Source: CAZYWA01 sp964650975 [NCBI: uncultured bacterium]
Lineage (GTDB): Bacteria; JADJOY01
DNA length: 64,000 nt
Assembly (NCBI GenBank): GCA_964650975.1
Contig: CAZYWA010000001.1
Location: 1-64,000 of the forward strand
Direction of reading: 5' to 3'
Shown piece after piece: positions 19,534-30,453 of the stretch. The position numbers were made by a program, and so were the translations under genes. Each line of letters opens with the position of its first letter. Within the stretch, counting starts at the first letter, position 1. The notes beneath the pieces were generated by a model that did no database searches, was not told where the DNA came from, and was given only the letters and a program-made list of their open reading frames with translations.

Positions 19534-20325
19534 TCAGGGACCCTTTTCCAGCATCCGCTGCGTGAAGAGCTCGTCGTCGATCGGCTTGTCGAACTCGAGG
19601 CCGTCCATCTCGAGCAGCGTCTTGTGCGCGGTGTCGACGGTGGTCATCTCGAGCTTCTGCGGCGTGGGAATCCCGTTCACGGTGGTCACGGACTGGATGG
19701 CGAGGGTCTTCTCGAGATTGCCCTTGCGATCGTAGAACTCGGCCTTGGCCGGCAGGTAATCGCTCTTCCGCACGTAGCTCACCACCTTCGAGTACTCGTC
19801 GTCCTCGCCGAGCTTCTTGGGGGTGCTCTCGATCACCCACACCGCCTGGTCGCCGACGGTGTCCTCGCGCACCAGCTTGTGGTCGTCGTCGTCGACGCTG
19901 CGGGTGCTCATGTCGTCGTAGCTGAAATCGGTGCCCATGAAGCTCTGGTTCTTGCCTGACGAGGTGATCTTGCGGGTGCGCTTGAGCGAAGGGATGTAGA
20001 TCCACTGATCGTCGTCCTTGTCCTTCTCCTCGTAACCCCACTGCAGGAACGCGGTGCCCTTGACGTCGGCGGGCTCGAGGAAGAAGAGCACCGACTTGGT
20101 GTCGGGGCCGTACTTCTTCGAGTAACTGGTGACCTTGCGGACGCGGTGGTCGCCGTTCTTGTCGACCAGCGTCATGGTCATGTTGCCGCGGCGGGTGGCG
20201 GGTTTCTCCTGGATGTCGCGGGAGCTCTGCATGATCTCCCGCGCGCTCGGGGCGGCTTGGGCCACGCCTGCGAGCGTCGAGAGGGTCAGCAGCGCTGAAG
20301 CGAGCCCGATCCGGTGACGTCGCAT
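19534..20325 (-). CDS. LolA-like outer-membrane lipoprotein-sorting protein
   Basis: The start is ATG 20325, with a textbook AGGAGG six bases upstream; a longer frame back to 20403 is not supported. A signal peptide (MRRHRIGLASALLTLSTLAGVAQA) leads to a 240-residue mature protein with the LolA/LolB half-barrel pattern: MTMTLVDKNGDHRVRKVTSY, DDQWIYIPSLKRTRKITSS, and SFMGTDFSYDDMSTRS. Proteins of this type are usually encoded with DUF1302-like barrels and RND/MMPL exporters, and are thought to shuttle lipids across the periplasm. The barrel gene follows with a gap of a few bases. The exporter itself is not in this window. Confidence 0.8.
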   Translation of the reverse strand: MRRHRIGLASALLTLSTLAGVAQAAPSAREIMQSSRDIQEKPATRRGNMTMTLVDKNGDHRVRKVTSYSKKYGPDTKSVLFFLEPADVKGTAFLQWGYEEKDKDDDQWIYIPSLKRTRKITSSGKNQSFMGTDFSYDDMSTRSVDDDDHKLVREDTVGDQAVWVIESTPKKLGEDDEYSKVVSYVRKSDYLPAKAEFYDRKGNLEKTLAIQSVTTVNGIPTPQKLEMTTVDTAHKTLLEMDGLEFDKPIDDELFTQRMLEKGP

Positions 20326-20495
20326 GGAAGCCTCCTGGTTGGCCGCGACACATCCGAGTCGCTCGCGAGCGACCTTGGCGCGGCGCGACATTATTCGGAG
20401 CACGGCTCCACCTCGTCAAGCTAAGCGATGAAAATGCTTGGAGCTTTCCTGCGTCCTTCGCGACGCGCCGGGGCCCCGCGCGGCGCCTCGATTCC

Positions 20496-20525
20496 TTGAC
20501 GGCGCGAACGAGCGCATGCTACGGA
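20496..20525 (+). promoter_or_regulatory. Probable promoter of the deoxynucleoside kinase/pantothenate operon
   Basis: TTGACG (20496-20501), 18 bases, TACGGA (20520-20525) preceded by TGC (extended -10). Transcription would begin near 20532, which supports a protein start downstream at 20601 rather than the first in-frame TTG. Confidence 0.4.
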
Positions 20526-20600
20526 ACCGCCTTCCGGCGCGGCGTGAGCGGCCGCTCTGCCTCGTTCATCCCCGCCGCCAAGCCCCGCCCCCGAGCCAGC

Positions 20601-21242
20601 ATGGAGGCCCCCCGGTACGTCGTGATCGAGGGCCCCATCGGGGTCGGAAAGACCAGTCTCGCCAAGCTCTTGGCCGAGGAGCTGGGCGCGCGCTGCATCT
20701 TCGAGAAGGTCGACGAGAACCCGTTCCTCTCGAAGTTCTACCAGGACCGCGCCAAGCACGCGTTTCAGACCCAGATCTTCTTCCTGCTCTCCCGCTTCCA
20801 GCAGCAGAAGCTGATCGGGCAGGGCGATCTCTTCCAGCGCGTTACCTTGAGCGACTACCTGTTCGCCAAGGACCGGATCTTCGCGCACCTGAACCTCGAC
20901 GAGAACGAGCTGTCGCTCTACGAGCAGATCTACCGGCTGCTGGATACGCGCATCGTCAAGCCGGACCTCGTCGTCTACTTGCAGGCGAGGCCGGAAGTGC
21001 TGATGCAGCGGGTGCGGAAGCGCGGAGTGGACTTCGAGCGCAACATCACCATGCCGTACCTCGAGGAGCTGGTGCGGGCCTACAACGAGTTCTTCTTCCA
21101 GTACTCGGACACGCCGCTCTTGGTGGTGCACACCTCGGAGATCGACTTCGTCGAGCGGCGCGAGGACTTCGAGAACCTGGTGAAGGAAATCCGCCGCATG
21201 CGGGGAGGCACGCAGTACTACCAGCCGATGGGATCCAAGTAG
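20601..21242 (+). CDS. Deoxynucleoside kinase (deoxyadenosine/deoxyguanosine kinase family)
   Basis: The start is ATG 20601, giving 213 residues with the P-loop GPIGVGKTS almost at the N-terminus (residues 10-18). Further family marks are [15 protein letters not shown], the substrate-site [15 protein letters not shown], and the arginine-rich lid [14 protein letters not shown]. These kinases phosphorylate deoxynucleosides in the cytoplasm for nucleotide salvage. The gene is placed 61 bases before panB in the same direction, an arrangement seen in several proteobacterial groups; a shared transcript from 20496 is likely. The base specificity cannot be assigned by eye. Confidence 0.85.
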   Translation: MEAPRYVVIEGPIGVGKTSLAKLLAEELGARCIFEKVDENPFLSKFYQDRAKHAFQTQIFFLLSRFQQQKLIGQGDLFQRVTLSDYLFAKDRIFAHLNLDENELSLYEQIYRLLDTRIVKPDLVVYLQARPEVLMQRVRKRGVDFERNITMPYLEELVRAYNEFFFQYSDTPLLVVHTSEIDFVERREDFENLVKEIRRMRGGTQYYQPMGSK

Positions 21243-21303
21243 CTCAGCTCACGCCAAGCAGGCGCTCGATCGTCACGCACGACGGGCAGCCAGGGAGGCA
21301 GTC

Positions 21304-22122
21304 ATGAGCGGCAAGGCGAAGTCGAAGAAAGTCACCGTTCCCGATCTGGTCGCGATGAAGGGCCGTGGTGAGAAGATCACCATGGTCACCTGCTACGACG
21401 CGACCTTCATGCGCATCCTCGACCAGGCCGGGGTCGAGATGGTGCTGGTGGGCGACAGCCTGGGGATGGTCATCCAGGGCCGCACCTCGACGCTCGAAGT
21501 GACGCTCGACGACATGATCTACCACGGGCGGATCGTGGCCCGCGGGCTCACGCACGCGCACCTGGTGCTCGACATGCCGTTCGGCAGCTATCAGGTGTCG
21601 GTCGAGGATGCGATGCGGAACGCCGCGCGGCTGGTGAAAGAGGGCGGAGCCGAATCGGTCAAGGTCGAGGGCGGCCGCGAGATCGCTCCCACGGTGCGCG
21701 CGATCCATCGCATGGGTGTCCCGGTGGTCGGCCACCTCGGGCTGACACCGCAATCCATCCACCAGCTCGGTGGCTTCCGTATCCAGGGTCGCACCAAGGA
21801 CACGGCGCAGGCCCTCGAGGAGGACGCGCTGGCGCTCGAGGAAGCGGGAGCGTTCGCGATCGTGCTGGAGGGAATCCCTGGCGAGCTGGCCGGTCGAGTG
21901 AGCAAAGCGCTGCGGATCCCCACCGTGGGGATCGGCGCCGGCGCCGCGTGCGACGGCCAGGTCCTGGTGATCTACGACCTGCTCGGCATGGACAACAACT
22001 GGAACCCCAAGTTCGCGAAGAAGTACGCGAATCTGAACGACGTCATCGTGAAAGCAGTGGGCGACTACATCGACGAGGTGAAGTCCGGAAAGTTCCCGAG
22101 CGCCGAGCATACGTTCCACTGA
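21304..22122 (+). CDS. panB: 3-methyl-2-oxobutanoate hydroxymethyltransferase
   Basis: A 272-residue TIM-barrel enzyme that transfers a hydroxymethyl group from methylene-tetrahydrofolate to 2-oxoisovalerate, giving ketopantoate, the first step of pantothenate synthesis. The metal-binding [14 protein letters not shown] (about 41-54), [16 protein letters not shown] and the catalytic-region [12 protein letters not shown] are all intact, and IVLEGIP follows. The start ATG 21304 has a GGAGGCAGTC-like ribosome site. It heads the panB-panC-panD series, downstream of the deoxynucleoside kinase. Confidence 0.97.
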   Translation: MSGKAKSKKVTVPDLVAMKGRGEKITMVTCYDATFMRILDQAGVEMVLVGDSLGMVIQGRTSTLEVTLDDMIYHGRIVARGLTHAHLVLDMPFGSYQVSVEDAMRNAARLVKEGGAESVKVEGGREIAPTVRAIHRMGVPVVGHLGLTPQSIHQLGGFRIQGRTKDTAQALEEDALALEEAGAFAIVLEGIPGELAGRVSKALRIPTVGIGAGAACDGQVLVIYDLLGMDNNWNPKFAKKYANLNDVIVKAVGDYIDEVKSGKFPSAEHTFH

Positions 22123-22123
22123 C

Positions 22124-22203
22124 CGGGAGGGACGCGCTCCGTCGCGTCCTCAGCGTCGGGTCGCGACATGACGCTGCGGCTGCGAGGGACCGCAGCCCTC
22201 CGA
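22124..22203. repeat. REP-like inverted pair between panB and panC (family 2)
   Basis: GGGAGGGACGCGCTCCGTCG and, inverted, GCGGCTGCGAGGGACCGCAG then CCCTCCGAT. It fills the 99-base gap between two genes expected to be cotranscribed. Reading through it would add LRLRGTAALR residues to an N-terminally extended PanC, so the extension is not real. Confidence 0.8.
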
Positions 22204-22221
22204 TCCCAGGACACGGCAGAC

Positions 22222-23070
22222 ATGGACATCATCGCCACCATTCCCGCGATGCAGTCTCGCGCCGACGGCGAGCGGCACGCGGGGCGTCGCATCGCACTGG
22301 TTCCCACCATGGGCTTCCTCCACGAGGGCCACTTGAGTCTGGTGCGGGCGGCGCGCGAGCGCGCCGACGTGGTGGTGGTGAGCCTCTTCGTCAACAAGAT
22401 CCAGTTCAACGACGCCAAGGACTTCGACACCTACCCGCGCGACGAGGCGCGCGACGCCGCGATGCTGGCCAGCGCCGGTACCGACGTGCTCTTCACGCCG
22501 CAGCACGAGGCCATGTATCCGCCGGGCTTCCAGACCCGCGTCGAGGTCGACACCGTCACCGAGGGTCTGTGCGGTGCCTTTCGCCCGGGCCACTTCCGCG
22601 GTGTCACGACCGTGGTCGCGAAGCTCTTCCACATCACCCGCCCGCATGTCGCGATCTTCGGCGAGAAGGACTATCAGCAGCTGGTCGCGATCCAGACCAT
22701 GGCGCGCGACCTCGACATGGGGATCGAGGTGATCGGCCTGCCGACGGTTCGCGAGCCCGACGGCCTGGCGATGAGCAGCCGCAACGTGCGGCTCTCGGCC
22801 AGGGACCGCGAGATCGCGCGCATCATCCCGGCCACGCTCTTCGCGGCGGCCGACGCCGTGAGCGAGGGCGAGCGGCGCGTGAGCGCGGTGATCGACCACG
22901 TCTCGGACGAGTTCGCGTCGCACCCCGAGCTCAGGGTCGAGTACATCGAGGTGGTGTGCGCACGGACGCTCGCCCGCTTGACCGAGATCGACCGCCCCGC
23001 GCGGCTCGCCGTTGCGCTGCATTTGGGCGGCACCCGGCTCATCGACAACGTACCCCTCGATGCGCCATGA
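22222..23070 (+). CDS. panC: Pantothenate synthetase
   Basis: The start is ATG 22222 (MDIIATIPAMQ), just after the REP-like pair; an ATG at 22168 lies inside the repeat. The 282 residues show the class I tRNA-synthetase-like fold: PTMGFLHEGHLSLVR with the HxGH nucleotide motif (about 31-45), FGEKDYQQLVAIQTMARDL, and the KMSKS-like MSSRNVRLS. The enzyme condenses pantoate and beta-alanine with ATP in the cytoplasm. Between panB and panD, so all three enzymes specific to pantothenate synthesis except ketopantoate reductase are here. Confidence 0.96.
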   Translation: MDIIATIPAMQSRADGERHAGRRIALVPTMGFLHEGHLSLVRAARERADVVVVSLFVNKIQFNDAKDFDTYPRDEARDAAMLASAGTDVLFTPQHEAMYPPGFQTRVEVDTVTEGLCGAFRPGHFRGVTTVVAKLFHITRPHVAIFGEKDYQQLVAIQTMARDLDMGIEVIGLPTVREPDGLAMSSRNVRLSARDREIARIIPATLFAAADAVSEGERRVSAVIDHVSDEFASHPELRVEYIEVVCARTLARLTEIDRPARLAVALHLGGTRLIDNVPLDAP

Positions 23071-23157
23071 TCGAGCTAAGCCGTTGGAATCCATGCGGAT
23101 TGCCCCGTATGGTGTGTAGGTAGAGGAGCCCGACGAGCGCGAATGACGCAGGAGCGC

Positions 23158-23216
23158 TACAATCAAATTCGGTGAAATTGAGTCCTCAATGCGGGATGCG
23201 ACCTCGATGATCGAGG
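23158..23216 (+). promoter_or_regulatory. Possible separate panD promoter with two palindromes
   Basis: TACAAT (23158-23163) is a good -10, but no convincing -35 precedes it. Downstream lie ATTGAG-TC-CTCAAT (23177-23190) and CCTCGAT-G-ATCGAGG (23202-23216), both perfect. They end 23 bases before panD. Independent control of panD is inferred. Confidence 0.35.
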
Positions 23217-23239
23217 CGGATACCTGCGAAGGAGACGTG

Positions 23240-23644
23240 ATGATCCGTTCGATGATGAAGTCCAAGATCCACCGCGCGACCGTCACCGGCGCGAACCTGA
23301 ACTACGTAGGCAGCGTCACCATCGACCGCAACCTTCTGGAAGCCGCGGACATCCTGCCTTACGAGCAGGTCGCGATCTGGAACGTGACCAACGGCGAGCG
23401 CTTCGAGACCTACGCCATCGAAGGTCCGCGCGGCGGCGGCGACATCTGCCTGAATGGCGCCGCGGCCCGCAAGGTGGCGGTCGGCGATCTGGTGATCATC
23501 GCGACCTACGCGCAGATGACCAACGCCGAGGCCATCGCGCACGAGCCCAAGGTGGTGATGGTCGACGACCGGAACCAGATCGTGAACGTCGGGTCCGCCG
23601 AAGTCGCCTTCACGCCCAGCCCCAAGCTGCGCGCCGTCGGCTGA
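23240..23644 (+). CDS. panD: Aspartate 1-decarboxylase (pyruvoyl-dependent)
   Basis: The start is ATG 23240 behind AAGGAG; a second Met three codons later is also possible. The 134 residues match Pan[21 protein letters not shown] followed by the self-cleavage site Gly-Ser in YVGSVTID (near residue 26), whose Ser becomes the catalytic pyruvoyl group. [15 protein letters not shown] and [20 protein letters not shown] follow. It makes beta-alanine from aspartate for PanC. A 169-base gap with its own promoter-like elements separates it from panC. Confidence 0.96.
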   Translation: MIRSMMKSKIHRATVTGANLNYVGSVTIDRNLLEAADILPYEQVAIWNVTNGERFETYAIEGPRGGGDICLNGAAARKVAVGDLVIIATYAQMTNAEAIAHEPKVVMVDDRNQIVNVGSAEVAFTPSPKLRAVG

Positions 23645-23656
23645 GCGCGATCGAGC

Positions 23657-23735
23657 GCTGCGGACGCGAGGGACCCGCGTCCCTCCGACCGCCGTCGTGT
23701 CCGAGCTGGTCGGAGGGCTGCGGGCTCGAGAGGGA
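23657..23735. repeat. REP-like inverted pair (family 2)
   Basis: GCGGACGCGAGGGACCCGCG then TCCCTCCGA, and a decayed inverted partner, GGTCGGAGGGCTGCGGGCTC. It lies immediately after panD and before the exported repeat protein. Confidence 0.75.
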
Positions 23736-23839
23736 TGGTTGCTGAGCGGTACCGCGCAATTGACCCGCGCTCCTGCGCGGGCCTATCGTCGCAGCCACCC
23801 CGACAATCGTCTCCCTTCGCGCCTGCATTCGAGGTACCC

Positions 23840-25189
23840 ATGTTCCGATCTCGTGGGGCGCGCTTTCTCCTGCTGGTCTCGCTGGGATTCGCGCTATCGG
23901 CGGAGACTTGCGACCAGGTCCAGCCGTTCTCGCGTTCGTACCCGGACCTCATGCGCTGGTCCATCCCGACCAGCGACGGCTTCTTCCTCGCGGGCTGGAC
24001 TCAGGAGACCTCTCCGTCGCGGCACCTGCTGCTGCGCCGCACCGATTTCAACGGGGCCGAGATCTGGACCCACGAGGTCACCGAGCTCGAGCCTCAGCCT
24101 TCGATCTTCGGCATTCGCCAGGCCTCGGACGGCGGGTTCCTGGTGTGGGGCTATTACCCGTCCCCGACCGCGAGCAACGAGGCGTTCGTCTTGAAAGTGG
24201 CATCCGACGGCCACGCCCTCTGGACCCGGACTTTCGGCGGTCCGGGCGTGGACTACGCCAACTATCTGGTGGAGACGCCGTCGGCGTACGTCGTCGCCGG
24301 CGCCACGAACTCATCGGGGGCGGGCGACTTCGACATCTGGGTCGTTCGTCTCGATCTTCAGGGGAACATCGTCGGCCAGAGCACGTTCGGAGGCACCGGG
24401 GACGACGAAGCGGAGGCCATGGACAGCACGCCCGATGGCGGCTTCATCGTGGCGGGGCAAAACCCGTCGGTCGGCAAGAGCGCCGGACACATCGAGGTCT
24501 TGCGCTTCGGGCCGAACGGCGCGCTCGCGTGGAAGGTCTTTCTGGGTACGCCCGGGAACTTCGCCGAAGCCGCGGCCGTCGCGAGCACGCCGGACGGCGG
24601 GTTCGCGGTCTCCGGCTCCGAGGACGTCTCGCAGCCTGAACCTCCGTTCTTCTCGACCTCCATCGGACATCTCTTCAAGCTGACCTCGACGGGTGCGGTG
24701 CAGTGGAGCGCGGATTCGACCGACAACGGGCGAACCGGTGGCGCGGGCATCGTGGTGGCCGCCGACGGAACGACCGTGCAGACCCGCTGGTCGCGAAACC
24801 AGTATGGACTTGGCGCGTATGCGAGTCTCACGCGCTACTCGGCCACCGGGTCGGTCCTGGCTCACACCCTCTGGCAGGTGAGTCAGCCCCCGTGGGCGGG
24901 CGGCTACGGGCCTGACACGCTCGTTCCCACCGCGGACGGCGGCTTCGCCTTCGAATCGAGCCTCTTCGATGGCACCGTCTGGCATGCCAACACCGCCACC
25001 AAGGTGAATTCATCGCTCGAGCAAGAATGGGAAATCGATTGGACCGGTGACCCCGGCGACGTCCGAGTCGGAGGCACGATCGACGGTTGGTTCGTGGTGT
25101 GCGGCGCCCCGCCCGCGCAATACGCGTCGAGCACCGCGTCGTGGCTCGTGAGACCCGCGACCACGGGCGAGGTGGTGCCGGCCTCCTGA
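23840..25189 (+). CDS. Exported DGGF-repeat (beta-propeller-like) protein
   Basis: The start is ATG 23840 with GAGGT upstream. A signal peptide (RSRGARFLLLVSLGFALSAE) precedes a 425-residue body containing at least five short repeats around DGGF: ASDGGFLVWGY, TPDGGFIVAGQ, TPDGGFAVSGS, TADGGFAFES. Each is spaced about 50-60 residues apart, as in delta-60/PQQ-like propeller proteins of unknown function. No lipobox with a small residue before Cys is seen (the segment reads SAETC), so it is probably secreted or periplasmic. I do not recognise a catalytic motif. It stands alone between REP-like repeats and an aminotransferase gene. Confidence 0.6.
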   Translation: MFRSRGARFLLLVSLGFALSAETCDQVQPFSRSYPDLMRWSIPTSDGFFLAGWTQETSPSRHLLLRRTDFNGAEIWTHEVTELEPQPSIFGIRQASDGGFLVWGYYPSPTASNEAFVLKVASDGHALWTRTFGGPGVDYANYLVETPSAYVVAGATNSSGAGDFDIWVVRLDLQGNIVGQSTFGGTGDDEAEAMDSTPDGGFIVAGQNPSVGKSAGHIEVLRFGPNGALAWKVFLGTPGNFAEAAAVASTPDGGFAVSGSEDVSQPEPPFFSTSIGHLFKLTSTGAVQWSADSTDNGRTGGAGIVVAADGTTVQTRWSRNQYGLGAYASLTRYSATGSVLAHTLWQVSQPPWAGGYGPDTLVPTADGGFAFESSLFDGTVWHANTATKVNSSLEQEWEIDWTGDPGDVRVGGTIDGWFVVCGAPPAQYASSTASWLVRPATTGEVVPAS

Positions 25190-25221
25190 CGGCACGCCCG
25201 ACGCGATAGCCTCGGATTCCG

Positions 25222-26334
25222 ATGAGGCCCAACGCGTCCACCGCGTCCGAGCGCCTGCTTCTCGGTCCCGGCCCGAGCAACGTCTCGGCGCGGGTGCGCG
25301 AGGCGCTGGCACGGCCGCTCTACGGGCATCTCGATCCGGCGTTTCTCGAGATCCTCGATCGGGTGCAGGCCCGCTTGCGCGTGGTGTTTCGCACCTCCAA
25401 CGCGCTGACGCTGCCGATCTCGGGCACCGGCAGCGCGGGGATGGAAGCGTGCCTGGTCAACTTGCTCGAGCCCGGCGACGTCGCGGTGGTCGGCGTCAAC
25501 GGCGCCTTCGGCGAGCGGATGTGCGCGATGATCGAGCGCATCGGAGCACGCGCCGAGCGTGTCGAGGCGCCGTGGGGCGAGGCGATCCCGCCAGCGCGAC
25601 TGATCGAGGCCGTCGATCGCCACCGGCCGCGGGTCCTGGCGCTGGTCCACGCCGAGACGTCCACGGGAGTCGCGCAACCGGTCGCGGAAGCGGCCGCGGC
25701 GGCGCGCGAGCTCGGTGTGCTGACGGTGCTCGATTGCGTGACGTCGCTCGGCGGCATGGACGTGCGCGTCGACGAGTGGGGCATCGACGCCGCCTACTCA
25801 GGGACGCAGAAGTGCCTTTCGTGCCCGCCCGGGTTCTCGCCGCTCACGTTCGGTCCGCGGGCGCTCGAACGCCTCGCGGCCCGGACGCGGCCGGTGCAGA
25901 GCTGGTATCTCGATCTCAGCCTGATCGGCCGCTACTTCGGGCGCGATCGCGTGTACCACCACACCGCGCCGATCTCGATGGTGTTCGCCCTCGACGCGGC
26001 GCTCGGCGAGGTGCTGGACGAAGGTCTCGAAGCGCGCTTCGCGCGCCATCGCGAGGCACACCTGGCCCTGGTCGAGTCGCTCGAGAGGCTCGGCTTTCGA
26101 TTCGTCGTCAGCCCTTCCCAGCGACTGCCGATGCTCAACGCGGTCGGGCTGCCGGCCGCCCATGCCGCGAACGAGAAGAGCCTGCGGGCCGCGTTGCTCG
26201 CACGGTTCGGAGTCGAGGTCGGCGGAGGCCTGGGGCCGCTCGCCGGCTCGATCTGGCGGATCGGTCTGATGGGGACGAACGCGAGCGTCGCCGCTGTGGC
26301 ACGGCTGGCCGAGGCCCTGGCTCACTTGCTGTGA
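25222..26334 (+). CDS. Class V aminotransferase (alanine/serine-glyoxylate type)
   Basis: A 370-residue PLP enzyme. The N-terminal LLLGPGPSNVSARVREAL and GHLDPAFLEILDRVQ are typical of the alanine-glyoxylate/serine-glyoxylate/serine-pyruvate branch. ISGTGSAGMEACLVNLLEPG follows, with VLDCVTSLGGMDVRVDEWGI holding the cofactor-pairing Asp. The Schiff-base Lys is in YSGTQKCLSCPPG (Lys at about 197). GTGSAGMEA and the C-terminal WRIGLMG are intact. It probably transfers an amino group to glyoxylate, giving glycine. The start ATG 25222 lies nine bases after TAGCCT, so the mRNA may be nearly leaderless. In this window glyoxylate could come from the malyl-CoA lyase at 37607. Confidence 0.85.
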   Translation: MRPNASTASERLLLGPGPSNVSARVREALARPLYGHLDPAFLEILDRVQARLRVVFRTSNALTLPISGTGSAGMEACLVNLLEPGDVAVVGVNGAFGERMCAMIERIGARAERVEAPWGEAIPPARLIEAVDRHRPRVLALVHAETSTGVAQPVAEAAAAARELGVLTVLDCVTSLGGMDVRVDEWGIDAAYSGTQKCLSCPPGFSPLTFGPRALERLAARTRPVQSWYLDLSLIGRYFGRDRVYHHTAPISMVFALDAALGEVLDEGLEARFARHREAHLALVESLERLGFRFVVSPSQRLPMLNAVGLPAAHAANEKSLRAALLARFGVEVGGGLGPLAGSIWRIGLMGTNASVAAVARLAEALAHLL

Positions 26335-26390
26335 CTTTGGTGCTCGGGTGCCATTGCCCTTTCGGGCACCTTCGGATTCATGACGGTTCC

Positions 26391-26419
26391 TTGCGACCGT
26401 GAGTCCCAGTCGGTACACT
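26391..26419 (+). promoter_or_regulatory. Probable korAB promoter
   Basis: TTGCGA (26391-26396), exactly 17 bases, TACACT (26414-26419). This is the best sigma70-type match noticed in the window. The expected start near 26426 leaves a leader of about 208 bases before korA. Confidence 0.5.
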
Positions 26420-26431
26420 GCGCGGTGCGTT

Positions 26432-26577
26432 GTGAAGACTCGAAATCGTGTCTTCACGCGGGGTTGTCCAGACGAATCCTTTTGGATTGAGGCCGCGGCG
26501 CGGGACCTGCAAGAGGCCCTGCGTTGGGCGTCGAATCCACCGCCGATCGCTCGCGGTGCCTCGGGACCAACCGAGGC
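26432..26577 (+). promoter_or_regulatory. Hairpin-rich 5' leader of korAB
   Basis: Three perfect inverted repeats occur in order: GTGAAGAC (26432-26439) with GTCTTCAC (26450-26457); AATCC-TTTT-GGATT (26475-26488); and GCCTCGG-GACCAA-CCGAGGC (26558-26577). The first could also be a repressor site at the transcription start. I do not recognise a known riboswitch consensus. Confidence 0.4.
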
Positions 26578-26633
26578 CGAATCCCGGGGGTACGCCATGA
26601 CCGGCGGGCCGGGAAAAACGAGGTCGAAAGAAC

Positions 26634-28588
<1,955 letters not shown>

Positions 28589-28592
<4 letters not shown>

Positions 28593-29626
28593 ACGCCCTA
28601 CCAACAGCAGCACAGTCAGCATCACAGCTCACCGCGAAGGACTGGGCGAGCGATCAAGACACGCGCTGGTGCCCCGGCTGCGGGGACTACGCGATTCTCG
28701 CGCAGGTGAAGAAGGTCATGCCGACGCTCGGCGTGACCCGCGAGAAGACGGTGTTCGTGTCGGGGATCGGCTGCTCGAGCCGGTTCCCGTACTACATGAA
28801 CACCTACGGCTTCCACACCATCCACGGCCGCGCGCCGGCGATCGCCACCGGCCTCAAGGCGGCGCGCCCGGATCTCACGGTGTGGATCGTGACGGGCGAC
28901 GGCGACGCGCTCTCGATCGGCGGCAACCACCTGATCCACACCCTGCGCCGGAACGTCGACGTCAAGATCCTGCTCTTCAACAACCGCATCTACGGTCTGA
29001 CCAAGGGGCAGGTTTCGCCCACCTCCGAGTTCGGCAAGAAGACCAAGTCGACACCCTGGGGAAACATCGACGAGCCGTTGCATCCGATCGCGCTGGCGCT
29101 AGGCGCCGAGGCCACGTTCGTGGCGCGCACCGTCGACGTGCACACCAAGCACCTCGAGGAAGTCATCCGGCGAGCCGCGGCCCACCGGGGCTCGGCGTTC
29201 GTCGAGATCTACCAGAACTGCAACATTTTCAACGACGAAGCGTTCGCCTACGCGACCGACAAGGAAACCAGGGACGACAGCGTGCTGTCGCTCGAGCATG
29301 GCAAGCCGCTCGTCTACGGCAAGGACCGGGACAAGGGACTGCGCTTCAAGGACGGCCAGCTCGAGGTCGTGAAGCTCGGCGACGGTGTCAGCGAGAGCGA
29401 TCTCGTGGTCCACGACGAGAAGCAGGCGAGTGGTGTGCTCGCGTACATGATGAGCCGCCTCGAGCACCCGCTCTTCCCGGAGCCGATGGGTGTGTTCCGC
29501 GCGATCGAGCGCCCGATCTACGGCGACCTGATCCGCGGCCAGGTTCAGGAAGCGAAGGCCAAGCGCGGCGAGGGCGACCTCCGCGGGTTGCTCAACGGCG
29601 GCGCCACCTGGACCGTGACGGAGTAG
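28589..29626 (+). CDS. korB: 2-oxoacid:ferredoxin oxidoreductase, beta subunit
   Basis: A 345-residue catalytic partner of KorA that binds thiamine diphosphate and a [4Fe-4S] cluster. The cluster ligands are visible in WCPGCGDYAIL (Cys about 28 and 31) and GIGCSSRFPYY (about 62), with a further Cys later (QNCNIF). The thiamine motif runs from VTGDGDALSIGGNHLIH to LFNNRIYGLTKGQ. Electrons pass to ferredoxin, for which the small protein at 38690 is a candidate. The 4-base overlap with korA enforces equal production. The specificity, 2-oxoglutarate versus other 2-oxoacids, is inferred from the subunit layout. Confidence 0.92.
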
Positions 29627-29634
29627 CCCGCTTC

Positions 29635-29720
29635 GCCGGAGCGCTGCGGCTCCTCGCGGCCCCAGCCTGACATCGCCTTCGATTGGCCTCGAGGGCCGCG
29701 CTTCCGCGCGGCCGCGGCGT
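29635..29720. repeat. Decayed REP-like sequence after korB
   Basis: GGAGCGCTGCGGCTCCTCGC and GAGGGCCGCGCTTCCGCGCG resemble family 2 units with altered loops. They lie between the convergent korB and CPBP genes, so they may act as a bidirectional terminator. Confidence 0.45.
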
Positions 29721-30397
29721 CACATCGCCGGTGACGCCGACACGGACGTCGAGGTCGAGGCCGGCGTCGGCGCGGCGAAGCGCCCGGCGTGGTCGATCCA
29801 ACCACGTCGCAAGGCCTCGCCGAGCGCCAGTCCGGTGGTGAGATCGACGGCGAAGTGCGCGGCGATGCCCGGCCACAGGCTGCCCGAGAGCTGCACCACC
29901 AGCCCGAACGCGAGCCCCGCCGTGACGGCGATCCCGACGTGCGCCCGGCAGGTCCAGTGCACCAGCCCGAACAGCACCGCCTGGATCACGACCCCCACCA
30001 CCGGCTGGATCGCGCCCCGGAACAGCACTTCCTCGCCCAATCCGGCGCACACGGCGATGGTCACGTAATCGAGCGGCCGGAAGCTCTCCCAGTCCGCGAG
30101 TGGCACCACGCGCTCGGCAATGGTGCCGAAAGGCGGTGAGCGCCGGATCAGCACCGCGATCCCCACGCCCGCCGCGGCACCCAGCACCAGCGCCGCGGCC
30201 GTTTCCGCCGCGACCAGCCATCCCCAGTGGAAAGCCCGGCGCAGATCGGCGCTCTGGCTGATCTCGTCCATCGACCACGCCGCCAGGAGCTGCACGATCG
30301 TGAACCCGATCGCGAGCCTGAGCAGCTGTGGCCGCGAAAGCTGCCCGCGAACGGTCCGGGCCGACCGAGACTTGCTGAAAAGGGTATCGGTGGCCAT
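29720..30397 (-). CDS. CPBP family intramembrane metalloprotease
   Basis: The start is ATG 30397; the frame is open further upstream but crosses repeat DNA. The 225 residues include about six membrane helices and the CPBP (CAAX protease and bacteriocin-processing) signature. That signature comprises EEVLFRG (motif 1, Glu-Glu-x3-Arg), LFGLVHW (motif 2 His) and a later AHFAVD (motif 3 His/Asp). Such enzymes process prenylated or secreted peptides in the membrane, or confer bacteriocin self-immunity; the target here is unknown. The C-terminal tail is rich in Ala, Ser and Thr. Confidence 0.85.
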   Translation of the reverse strand: MATDTLFSKSRSARTVRGQLSRPQLLRLAIGFTIVQLLAAWSMDEISQSADLRRAFHWGWLVAAETAAALVLGAAAGVGIAVLIRRSPPFGTIAERVVPLADWESFRPLDYVTIAVCAGLGEEVLFRGAIQPVVGVVIQAVLFGLVHWTCRAHVGIAVTAGLAFGLVVQLSGSLWPGIAAHFAVDLTTGLALGEALRRGWIDHAGRFAAPTPASTSTSVSASPAM

Positions 30398-30453
30398 AGC
30401 CTCACCATCTAGAATGCCGTGGTCGACCCGTTCCTGGCGAGTCCGCGAAACCG

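Noticed and set aside
22168-22221. N-terminal extension of PanC
   Set aside because: The codons belong to a REP-like repeat, and PanC homology starts at 22222.
23840-23910. Lipobox at SAETC in the DGGF-repeat protein
   Set aside because: The residue before Cys is Thr, not Gly, Ala or Ser, so lipidation is not supported.
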